A DNA stretch of 8,213 nt from Pseudomonadota bacterium (GTDB lineage: Bacteria; Desulfobacterota; Desulfobacteria; Desulfobacterales; Desulfobacteraceae). A program made the translations under genes and the position numbers. This document shows positions 1 to 6,800 of the stretch, one piece after another. The stretch spans positions 1 through 8,213 of the forward strand of contig JAHJDU010000278.1 in assembly GCA_018812385.1 (NCBI GenBank), written 5' to 3'. The notes under the pieces were generated by a model. It worked only from the letters and a program-made list of their open reading frames with translations, was not told the origin of the DNA and did not search any database. Numbering within the stretch: position 1 is the stretch's first letter; every line of letters begins with the position of its first letter.

Positions 1-2553
1 CGATCTAGCTTCCACCAGGGGCTTGTCTTCGGGAGTATATCGAATAAACTGCACCCCTTTTTCCGATGCTTCCCTATAAGAGTCTTCTCTGAACCCATAG
101 GTTCTTATATCCCTGAAAAGGACATATATACGCATTTTGGGGTTTTTCTCTTTGAGCTTCAATGCATTCTTTACGGCATGACCGCAACAGACCCTGGAAC
201 AATAATTTCTGTCTTCGTTTCTGCAGCCCACACATTGTATCATTACCAGGCTTTCGGCATTAATGACGGTTTGGTTTTCTTTAGCGATCTCTTCTCCCAG
301 CTCAAGATGTGTGAATACAGATTCGTTTTCCCCATACAGGTATTCAGCAGGTTTATACTCCTGTGCACCGATGGCAAGGACGGATGCGCCATGTTTTATT
401 TCTTTGATCCTTCCCTCGGTTACAAGGGTGGTGATAAAATTGCCCAGATAGCCTGTAACACTTTTAATAGTGGCTTCATGGGATACATGGATTAACGGGT
501 TTTTATAGACCTGACGGATCAGGTTATCCAGATATGTCTGAACATCCAACCCTTCCAGGGTCGAATGAAGTCTTCTGGCCATTCCGCCTAAATCTTTGCT
601 CTTTTCCACAAGATGGACTTCATGCCCCTGGTTTGCAATGGAAAGCGCACAGGTCATGCCGGCAATACCACCGCCAACCACCAGGGCTGCCTTATTGACG
701 CGCAGACCATATTCCCTTAACGGTTCCAAAAGACTAGCACGGGCTACGGACATCCGTACAATGTCATGTGCCTTTTTGGTGGCTTCATCCTTTTGCCTGG
801 CATGAACCCAGGAGCAATGTTCCCGGATATTGGCCATGTCCAGGTAATATTGATTCAGGCCCGCTTCCCTTAAGGTATCCCGGAACAAGGGTTCAAGGGT
901 TCGGGGAGAACAGGCTGCGATAACCACGCGGTTAAGGCCTTTTTCTTTCGCAAGATCCGTGATTTCCCGGGCTGAATTGGTGGCGCATGAAAATATCTGC
1001 TCTTTTGCGTAAACCACATTGGGCAGGGTTAAAGCATAATCAACCGTTGAGGGCACATTGACTACACTTGAGATATTTGCCCCGCAATGACAGACAAAAA
1101 CGCCTATCCTTGGTTCTTCATGGGAAACCTCCCTTTCTTCAGGATAAATTCTTTCTTTGGCCAGTTTACCTCGTCTGTAGTCAAGCAGTTCACCAATCTG
1201 GGCGCTGGCACCGCTGGCAGTAAAGACGGATTCAGGGACATCCGTGGGGCCCAGGAATGTGCCGGAAACAAAAATTCCAGGTCTGTTGGTTTTAACGGGA
1301 TTGGAAGAGTCTGATTTACTGAATCCGTATGAATTCAGATCAATTCCAAACTTTTCTGAAATCTCCTTGCAGGCCTTGGGCGGATTCAATCCAACGGATA
1401 ATACCACCATATCAAATTCTTCTCTTTTGACACCATCATCGGCAGTTGCATATCTGACAACCACATTACGGCTTTCCGGGATCTCTTTTTCAATGGATGC
1501 ATAGCTTCTGATGAATTCAACCCCGGGCAGTTGTTCTGCTCTTTGAAAGTATCGCTCAAAATCCTTGCCAAACGCCCGAATATCATTATGGAATATTGTA
1601 CATTCAGCATCTTCATAATGGTGCTTTGTCAAAATCACCTGTTTCTGGGTATAGGTGCAGCACACGCCTGAACAATAACTGTTATCCCCTTCGGTTACCC
1701 GTCTTGAGCCGACACATTGAATCCAGGCTATTTTTTTGGGATGGGCTTTGTCAGAGGTTCGCTGAACTTCTCCTTCGTAAGGACCTGTTGAGGATAAGAG
1801 CCGTTCATAATCCATGCTGGTGACCACGTTCTGCATCTGTGGGTAGCCATATTCCTCTTTCACTGAAGGATCAAACGGAGTAATGCCGGAAGATAAAATA
1901 ATCGCGCCGACATTGATGTCCGTCTTTTTGGACGTCTGTCTGAAATCGATGGCGCCGGTCTTACATACACCTGAACAAATATCACATTTTTTGTCTTTCA
2001 GTCTAAGGCAGCTGTCATCAATATATGAGACAAGGGGAATGGCTTGGGAAAAGTATACATGAATCGCTTTATTATTTGATATTTCCTGGTTAAAGGGATC
2101 AGGATATTGAACCGGGCAGTATTGTACACAGGTTGTACATCCCGTGCATTTATCCTCTATAATATATCGGGGTCTGGTTTTAAGGGATACCTTAAAATCA
2201 CCTTTTTTCCCTTCTACCGTGTCAACTTCAGTTAATGTCAGAATTTCTATGTTTGGATGCCGGCCGACCTCGACCAGTTTAGGAGAGAGAATTCACATCG
2301 AACAGTCATTGGTGGGAAAGGTCTTGTCAAGCTGGGCCATATGGCCGCCAATGCTCGGTTCTTTCTCAACCAGGTAAACCTTGAAACCCGCAGTGGCAAG
2401 ATCAAGAGAGGCCTGGATACCGCTGACCCCTCCACCAACAACCATTACGTCTCCAAAATTTTTATCTCCCAGCCTTTCCGAAATAAGACTGTCAGAACCA
2501 TGACTATCAGAAAGTTGTTGAATTATTTCTTTTGGCAATATGTCGTTTCCCAC
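1..2553 (-). CDS. bamE: BamE: HdrA-like, FAD/Fe-S, selenocysteine-containing subunit of class II benzoyl-CoA reductase complex (partial, C-terminus off window)
   Basis: Continuous frame of 851 codons to the left edge, broken only by one UGA at codon 87, read as selenocysteine. It carries two HdrA-like modules. Module 1 has a dinucleotide-binding GGGVSG (residues 40-45), the GGHMAQLDKTFPTNDCSM-U-ILSPK signature (Cys84, Sec87), ferredoxin-type cysteines 136/139/142/146 and 182/190/193/197, and the CVGSR...YCSGVCC cluster motif (Cys280, 294, 298, 299). A linker domain follows with VCHCG (Cys488/490) and ACSPRT (Cys548), typical of HdrA. Module 2 has GGGIAG (627-632) and CVGCR...YCSRVCC (Cys774, 777, 785, 789, 790). 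The start is GTG, chosen because a GAGGAG site lies 7 nt upstream. It is the last visible gene of bamBCDE. Family knowledge: HdrA carries the bifurcating FAD. Inference: it splits electrons so that low-potential ones reach BamB via BamD/BamC. A generic duplicated HdrA/Qmo-like protein is the alternative, but the neighbours favour BamE. Confidence 0.88.
2260..2277 (-). promoter_or_regulatory. Bacterial SECIS element (hairpin directing Sec insertion) in bamE
   Basis: Reading the minus strand, 15 nt after the UGA comes CTGGTC, loop GAGGTC, then GGCCGG. The arms pair over 6 bp (four G-C or C-G pairs and two U-G wobbles). A seventh G-C pair would leave an AGGU tetraloop. The paired loop guanines lie 24-25 nt after the UGA, inside the usual window for SelB-recognised bacterial SECIS. 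The loop AGGUC matches the apical loop of the E. coli fdhF SECIS as I recall it. The hairpin lies within the coding frame, as in other bacteria. Confidence 0.8.
2293..2295 (-). other. In-frame UGA, predicted selenocysteine codon (Sec87 of BamE)
   Basis: The codon reads TGA between ATG (Met86) and ATT (Ile88). The surrounding protein, NDCSM-U-ILSPK, matches the conserved HdrA motif NDCxMCILSPK, so UGA stands exactly where homologues have Cys. The frame stays open and strongly HdrA-like for 764 further codons, with all cluster cysteines kept. A SECIS-like hairpin follows at the right distance. Sec at this motif is known in some methanogen and deltaproteobacterial HdrA proteins (recalled from the literature). 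A conventional gene caller would end the protein at residue 86 or start it late. Confidence 0.88.
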
Positions 2554-2560
2554 TTTCTAT

Positions 2561-2566
2561 CTCCTC
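2561..2566 (-). promoter_or_regulatory. Ribosome binding site of bamE (supports GTG start)
   Basis: GAGGAG on the minus strand, 7 nt before GTG at 2553-2551. No in-frame ATG lies near the N-terminus before the FAD-binding motif, so this site decides the start. Confidence 0.7.
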
Positions 2567-2586
2567 AATTGTCCTATAGCATATCC

Positions 2587-3738
2587 TTAAATCATATCAC
2601 TGATAATTTCGGTGATGTCTTTAACCTCTATGACCTTTTCATACTCAAGGTTAAGGCGGCTTTCTTCAAAGTTGGTGATGCAGTATGGACAGGATGTTGC
2701 CAATACTTGCGCCCCAGTCTTTTCGGCCTGTTTGAGCCTGATGTCGGAGAATCTTTCCTCCCGGGGTGTGTCCATCCAGATCCTGCCGCCGCCGCCGCCG
2801 CAGCAAAGGCTGTTTTTGCGGGAAGCTTCCATCTCAACCAGTTCCAAACCGGCTACCTTCTTTAAAAGGTCTCGGGGTTCATCATATACATTATTATGCC
2901 GGCCCAGGTAACAGGGATCATGATAGGTGACTTGTTTAGGAAATTCCCCTTTGAGCGATAGCCTTCCCGCATTGATCAGTTCCAGGATATACTGGGACAT
3001 ATGAATAACCTCAAAGTTCACCATAAATTCAGGATATTCATTTTTAAAAGTATGAAAACAATGGGGGGAAGAAACAATAATTTTCTTTACGCCATTGTCG
3101 ATAAAAGTCTTTATATTTTTCCGGGCCAGGTCTTTGAACACTTGTTCACTGCCTGTCTTTCGGATACTTTCTCCGCAACAACTTTCCTGATCACCCAGTA
3201 TCCCAAATTCTACTCCTGCTTTTTTAAGGATATTGGCTGTGGCTGTGGCTACCTTTTTCATTCTTGGGTCATAGGAAAGATAGCAGCCAACAAAATACAA
3301 GACTTCCATCCCCTCGGTGTATGTTTTCACAGACAGATCTTTTGCCCAGTCAGCCCTTTTTTTTCGGTCTCCCTGTAATGGGTTGCCTTCGGAGATAAGG
3401 CTTGCTCGAGCAGTACGGGCAGATTTAACAGAAGCAGGAAAAACATCGTATTCCGTCGCTACTCTTCGCAGGGCTACGCTGACGTCTATTTGTTTAACAC
3501 CTCTGGGGCACTGTGCAGGACAGGTCCCACAGGTTGTGCAACGCCAGATATCTTCGCCTTCTATCTCGGTTAAACCAAAGGCCGCTTCCCGGATTATCTT
3601 ACGCATGCTAAAGGGTCGAACCTTGTTCCACGGGCAGACAGCATCACAGAGTCCGCATTGAAAGCACATCTTAAAGATTTCTCCACCGGCCTCTTTTATC
3701 TCATCTATTACTTCTATGAAGGGGGTTATAGTTTCCAT
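2587..3738 (-). CDS. bamD: BamD: HdrD/GlpC-like iron-sulfur subunit with two CCG domains
   Basis: 383 aa, soluble, no signal peptide or membrane segment. The N-terminus has two [4Fe-4S] motifs: Cys25/28/31/35 followed by Pro, and Cys67/70/73/77. Two CCG (cysteine-rich, DUF224-type) domains follow. The first has Cys152 and the pair Cys187/188 with Cys227; the second has Cys276, the pair Cys312/313 before a five-glycine run, and Cys350/353 in SCPYC. This is the layout of HdrD, GlpC and lactate-oxidase Fe-S subunits. Family knowledge: CCG domains hold non-cubane or related Fe-S clusters and pass electrons. Inference from its place between bamC and bamE: it links the HdrA-like BamE to BamBC. ATG start, with AAGGA 8 nt upstream inside the end of bamC; only 4 nt separate the genes, so translation is probably coupled. 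An HdrD-type subunit of another complex is possible in isolation, but not in this context. Confidence 0.88.
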   Translation of the reverse strand: METITPFIEVIDEIKEAGGEIFKMCFQCGLCDAVCPWNKVRPFSMRKIIREAAFGLTEIEGEDIWRCTTCGTCPAQCPRGVKQIDVSVALRRVATEYDVFPASVKSARTARASLISEGNPLQGDRKKRADWAKDLSVKTYTEGMEVLYFVGCYLSYDPRMKKVATATANILKKAGVEFGILGDQESCCGESIRKTGSEQVFKDLARKNIKTFIDNGVKKIIVSSPHCFHTFKNEYPEFMVNFEVIHMSQYILELINAGRLSLKGEFPKQVTYHDPCYLGRHNNVYDEPRDLLKKVAGLELVEMEASRKNSLCCGGGGGRIWMDTPREERFSDIRLKQAEKTGAQVLATSCPYCITNFEESRLNLEYEKVIEVKDITEIISDMI

Positions 3739-3742
3739 TGAT

Positions 3743-4297
3743 TCAGTCCTTCTTAGACATTCGGGATAGGGTATCCATTATCGCCTGCAATCCATGTTTG
3801 TCTGCCAGTGATTCCAAACCGATCTCCAGGTCTTCCTGCTCCAATTCTTCCTGCTCTTCCAGGATTTCCTCTTCCCTTTCTTCCAGAATCAATGCATCAT
3901 GCATGCACCACTTTACACACAAGGGCTCTTCTTCGCCTTCACACATATCGCATTTGAGAGGCAGACCGGAATCAGGTTCTTTGAACTCGTCCCTGGATGG
4001 ACAGGAAGCTCTGCAAAAGGAACACTCATCGTATTCTTTTCCATCAATGGTATATTTATCCCTGCCGGCACATTCGGCAACAGTATATTCTCCCGCAAAA
4101 ACAGGCACATATAGATCCCTTAAAGGCTCACGAATGATCCGAATACGGGATCTGGCAGGATTATTGCTGCTGTACTTTGGTGCAGCGTGAAAGGCGGAGC
4201 AGATCATCTCACAAGCCCGGCAACCATTGCATTTATCAACATCAATTCTTATTGTTTTTATTTTTTTCATTTTTTGAACAATTTTATCACCAGTCAA
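3743..4297 (-). CDS. bamC: BamC: ferredoxin-like Fe-S electron-transfer subunit of class II benzoyl-CoA reductase
   Basis: 184 aa with 12 cysteines: Cys23/26/29/33 (classical CxxCxxCxxxC), Cys76 with 92/95/99, and Cys116/119/127/131. This is enough for three [4Fe-4S] clusters and resembles the HycB/DmsB-type Fe-S subunits that accompany AOR-family enzymes. Role: direct electron donor to the BamB tungsten site, in a BC heterodimer. The C-terminus holds a strongly acidic, helical stretch (residues 139-158, mostly Glu) encoded partly by an 11-bp direct repeat, then a basic-ended tail. TTG at 4297-4295 is chosen as start because GGAGGG lies 8 nt upstream. ATG at codon 10 (4270-4268) is an alternative that would remove no cluster ligand but lacks a visible ribosome site. 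It begins 17 nt after the bamB stop. Confidence 0.87.
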   Translation of the reverse strand: MTGDKIVQKMKKIKTIRIDVDKCNGCRACEMICSAFHAAPKYSSNNPARSRIRIIREPLRDLYVPVFAGEYTVAECAGRDKYTIDGKEYDECSFCRASCPSRDEFKEPDSGLPLKCDMCEGEEEPLCVKWCMHDALILEEREEEILEEQEELEQEDLEIGLESLADKHGLQAIMDTLSRMSKKD

Positions 4298-4305
4298 GAT
4301 TCACA

Positions 4306-4311
4306 CCCTCC
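4306..4311 (-). promoter_or_regulatory. Ribosome binding site of bamC (supports TTG start)
   Basis: GGAGGG on the minus strand, in the 17-nt gap after bamB, 8 nt before TTG. It is the reason for preferring the TTG over the later ATG. Confidence 0.65.
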
Positions 4312-4314
4312 ACG

Positions 4315-6336
4315 CTAATTTGTCTCTTTTTTGGTCATTGCCTCTTTGGAAGAAGCATTTTCATCAGGCGTATCTTCGCTGTCCGTTAAGATCCCTCTCG
4401 CAACAAAGTCTTCGCCCACGTAATCCAACCCCAATTCATGTAAGGACTCTTTTGTAGGGATGCCGTCATTGTTCCATCCCTTGAATTTGTAATAAGTATC
4501 TAAGAGCTCTTTTTCAAGTTCAGGGAATCTTTTTTTCCAGTGGTCCTCAGGCGGTTTCTCATCTTTTCTTCTCATGCCTCTTCTTATATTGATGGCGCGA
4601 ACCAGGGTTCGGTAACGTTTGGCTGCCTGGGACAGTGTATCTTCATCCATATCAATCCCGGCCCCTGCGGAAATAAATTTCGGGTAATTGTGTATATGAT
4701 ACGGAGGTTTTAAGGGAAATGATGACAAACCGGAACACTGACCAAGTGCATCATCGATGTAATGCATCCTTTCCTGCCAGTCAACAATATCACAACACAT
4801 GTCAACGGTTGGGTAAAAAGGCATTGAGTTTTCACCCCTGGGTTCCCAGTCCAGAAAATATTGCTTAAACTTTTCATCAGGAACCTGGATCCAGTCCTCA
4901 CAGAACTTTTCTCTGTGCTCTTTCTTGGGATATGGGGCCTGGGGAAACTGCCCTTCAATCTGGGTAATGTTTATCTTCTCACCAGTACAATACATAAGAA
5001 AATAGATGGGATTCAGCATGGATAGCTTGAGAGGTAGCTGCTCAATTTTCTTAATATTATTATGGGCATATTCTTCCGCGCCGTTGCCAATCTCTTTGGC
5101 CGCCCAATACGTACCATTGGCCAGGATATCCCCAATCCCTTCCCGCCGGACAATTTTGTCAAGCAAATAATAGAATTTCCCCTCATTATCAGTCGGCATT
5201 TGAGGGAAGTCTTTATCCGTTAAAATGCCGTTTTCCAAAAGTTCAAGGGCAAAGGCCATTACCTGTGGGGCGGAAAATCCGTCCAATCCGTACTCAGTAG
5301 CTTTCTGGGCAATTCTTAAACCAAAATCCAGGTCTGAAAAAGCGCCCATTGTGTAGGTCAATTTTGTGAAACATTTCATCATATAGGTTGGAAGTCCCGG
5401 CATGGAAATTGTTGCCCCGCATGTCATCGGACAATTATAGCAGCTGATCAGTCGAGTCCTTGCCTTATCCAATGTCTCCATCCAGTCTCTTGCGACCTCA
5501 TCGTTCCAGAAATCTCTTCTGCGGGTGCGGGAATTTCCCCACATGAAATTTTCCGTATGCCATTTCTCATCATGGACTTTCATCTCTTGCGGGGAGCCTA
5601 GGCCCGCTAATATGGGCATAACTCCCGGAATCGGGTTTTCATTTCTAAATTGTATGTATTCCATGACTTCGTTGCAAAGTTCCATGTATTCCAGGGGCTG
5701 AGCAATATTGATATCCTTTGTACCACGAACAACAATGGCTTTTACCCCTTTGTCTCCCATGACAGCCCCTATGCCACCTCGGCTGGCACTGGACCTTCCC
5801 TGTTCGATGGAAGCATAAAAAACCCTGTTTTCACCGGCCATGCCAATAGCAGCCACCTGGGCTTTGGGCTCCTTCAACTCCTTTCGAATAATTTCTGCAG
5901 TTTCAATAGAGCCTTTACCCTTTAAATGAGACGCATCCCGTATTTCCACCTTGTCATTGTTTATCCACAGATAAACCAGGTCAGGAGACTTGCCGCGAAG
6001 GATCACTTTGTCAAATCCTGCATACTTCAATTCCGGCGCAAAAAATCCCCCCATCATGGAAAATGCCATTAACTTTGTCTGGGGAGAAATGGTAGAAACA
6101 ATGGTACGATTACAACCGACAGCTGGTGTGCCGCATAAAAGACCCGCACCAAAGATTAATAGATTTTCAGGAGAAAAAGGCTCAACTTCAGGGGGAACCC
6201 TGTCCCACAATATCTTGGCATTAGTGCCTAGACCCCCCAGATAAAGCTCGGTGTCTCGTGGGTCAGATGCTACCTTCTCAATGTTTCCCCGGGTTAGATC
6301 AACTTCTAAGTTAAACCCCGTCTCTGCATACCTCAT
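4315..6336 (-). CDS. bamB: BamB: tungsten-dependent AOR-family active-site subunit of class II benzoyl-CoA reductase
   Basis: 673 aa, cytoplasmic. The N-terminal AOR domain runs over about residues 1-210 (YLGGLGTNAK at 32-41, then a glycine-rich SASRGGIGAVMG near 183-194), for tungsten-bis-metallopterin binding. The [4Fe-4S] ligands are Cys299, Cys302, Cys306 and the distant Cys534 in GQCSG. The C-terminal AOR domain ends with the typical YYKFKGWNNDGIPTKE (615-630). Residues Glu251, His260 and Cys322 fall at the positions I recall as active-site residues of Geobacter metallireducens BamB, where Cys322 ligates tungsten; this argues for BamB over an ordinary aldehyde oxidoreductase. Reaction: two-electron reduction of benzoyl-CoA to cyclohexa-1,5-diene-1-carboxyl-CoA without ATP hydrolysis. 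First gene of the operon; ATG start with AAGGGG 8 nt upstream. A related aromatic acyl-CoA as substrate cannot be excluded. Confidence 0.9.
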   Translation of the reverse strand: MRYAETGFNLEVDLTRGNIEKVASDPRDTELYLGGLGTNAKILWDRVPPEVEPFSPENLLIFGAGLLCGTPAVGCNRTIVSTISPQTKLMAFSMMGGFFAPELKYAGFDKVILRGKSPDLVYLWINNDKVEIRDASHLKGKGSIETAEIIRKELKEPKAQVAAIGMAGENRVFYASIEQGRSSASRGGIGAVMGDKGVKAIVVRGTKDINIAQPLEYMELCNEVMEYIQFRNENPIPGVMPILAGLGSPQEMKVHDEKWHTENFMWGNSRTRRRDFWNDEVARDWMETLDKARTRLISCYNCPMTCGATISMPGLPTYMMKCFTKLTYTMGAFSDLDFGLRIAQKATEYGLDGFSAPQVMAFALELLENGILTDKDFPQMPTDNEGKFYYLLDKIVRREGIGDILANGTYWAAKEIGNGAEEYAHNNIKKIEQLPLKLSMLNPIYFLMYCTGEKINITQIEGQFPQAPYPKKEHREKFCEDWIQVPDEKFKQYFLDWEPRGENSMPFYPTVDMCCDIVDWQERMHYIDDALGQCSGLSSFPLKPPYHIHNYPKFISAGAGIDMDEDTLSQAAKRYRTLVRAINIRRGMRRKDEKPPEDHWKKRFPELEKELLDTYYKFKGWNNDGIPTKESLHELGLDYVGEDFVARGILTDSEDTPDENASSKEAMTKKETN

Positions 6337-6344
6337 TTTTTATT

Positions 6345-6350
6345 CCCCTT
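6345..6350 (-). promoter_or_regulatory. Ribosome binding site of bamB
   Basis: AAGGGG on the minus strand, 8 nt before the ATG at 6336-6334. Ordinary spacing; it supports the chosen start. Confidence 0.6.
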
Positions 6351-6460
6351 TTCTCATAATCTATGCTATAAGCTCAGGACTATTAAGCCGTAATAACAAA
6401 TACCAATTCACTCTTAAGTGACCCTAAAAAAATTCTTTTCTACCTGGTACAATGTAACTA

Positions 6461-6490
6461 TATATAAGCTACATAATAACTACGTGTCAA
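6461..6490 (-). promoter_or_regulatory. Candidate sigma70-type promoter of the bam operon
   Basis: Minus strand: a perfect -35 box TTGACA at 6490-6485, an 18-nt spacer, and TATATA at 6466-6461 (4 of 6 matches to the -10 consensus) within an AT-rich stretch. This would start transcription near 6454 and leave a leader of about 120 nt before bamB. No -24/-12 motif was seen on this strand in the intergenic region. Predicted by eye only. Confidence 0.5.
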
Positions 6491-6668
6491 GGGAGAAAAT
6501 GGAATTTTTTAAAAACCGGAATGGCATTCATCTCCCCCGTCAACAGAACGCTGATTAGGTGACTATTTCAGGCCTGAGTCTGTCAGTATTTTTTACACAT
6601 TGCAAAATAATATTAATTGCGCCTGGCCTTATCTGAATCAAAATTATTCTGATTTTAAAAATATTATA

Positions 6669-6706
6669 GGCTATCATAGGCTATAACTGGCTATGATTGG
6701 GGCTAT
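6669..6706. repeat. Phased short direct repeat, four GGCTAT copies
   Basis: GGCTAT begins at 6669, 6679, 6689 and 6701. The first three are exactly 10 bp apart and the fourth 12 bp; a fifth copy lies at 6783. The first two sit within ATAGGCTAT, which has self-complementary ATAG/CTAT arms around one base. A 10-bp period puts the copies on one face of the helix, as expected for cooperative protein binding. The array ends 10 bp before the -24 box of the adjacent promoter candidate. Function is inferred. Confidence 0.55.
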
Positions 6707-6715
6707 ACATATTCC

Positions 6716-6730
6716 TGGCAAACATATTGC
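6716..6730 (+). promoter_or_regulatory. Candidate sigma54 (-24/-12) promoter
   Basis: TGGCAAACATATTGC: GG at 6717-6718 and GC at 6729-6730, with exactly the 11-bp G-to-G spacing of RpoN promoters (TGGC-N7-TTGC). Expected start is near 6742, about 60 nt before the ATG of the sensor remnant and 580 nt before the amidohydrolase gene. Such promoters need an enhancer-binding ATPase, which is not in the window. Confidence 0.55.
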
Positions 6731-6800
6731 CTACCATATTGACAAGCCCATGTTGGACAAGTTTTGGGCAAGGACGATAACCGGCTATCAGAGGCAGGAA

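Larger units (their letters stand above)
6337..6800. other. Divergent intergenic region between bamB and the plus-strand sensor remnant
   Basis: AT-rich, with no convincing coding frame on either strand. It contains the bamB ribosome site and sigma70-like promoter, an inverted repeat TCACT-CTTA-AGTGA at 6408-6421 in the bamB leader, a 10-bp palindrome TCAGGCCTGA at 6568-6577, the phased GGCTAT array and a plus-strand sigma54-type promoter. The two inverted repeats are possible regulator sites, but they are short and could be chance. No clear rho-independent terminator was found. Confidence 0.6.

Noticed and set aside
2293..2295. bamE as a pseudogene or two genes split by a stop codon
   Set aside because: The frame is unchanged across the TGA, the motif is conserved on both sides, and a SECIS hairpin follows; selenocysteine explains all of this.
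2785..2801. GCC triplet run as a microsatellite
   Set aside because: It encodes the glycine run that normally follows the CCG motif in this protein family, so it is explained by coding.
4268..4270. ATG at codon 10 as the bamC start
   Set aside because: It has no ribosome site in front, whereas the TTG has GGAGGG at 8 nt. It is kept only as an alternative.
6568..6577. TCAGGCCTGA palindrome as an operator or terminator
   Set aside because: Only 10 bp, single copy, and with no loop it cannot act as a normal terminator hairpin; it may be chance.
6669..6706. GGCTAT repeats as a CRISPR array
   Set aside because: The units are far too short, with 4-6 bp between them and no cas genes.
6693..6800. 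Open frame upstream of 6801 as an N-terminal extension of the sensor remnant
   Set aside because: It overlaps the repeat array and the promoter motif, and its residues look non-coding. The membrane-protein start is better placed at 6801.
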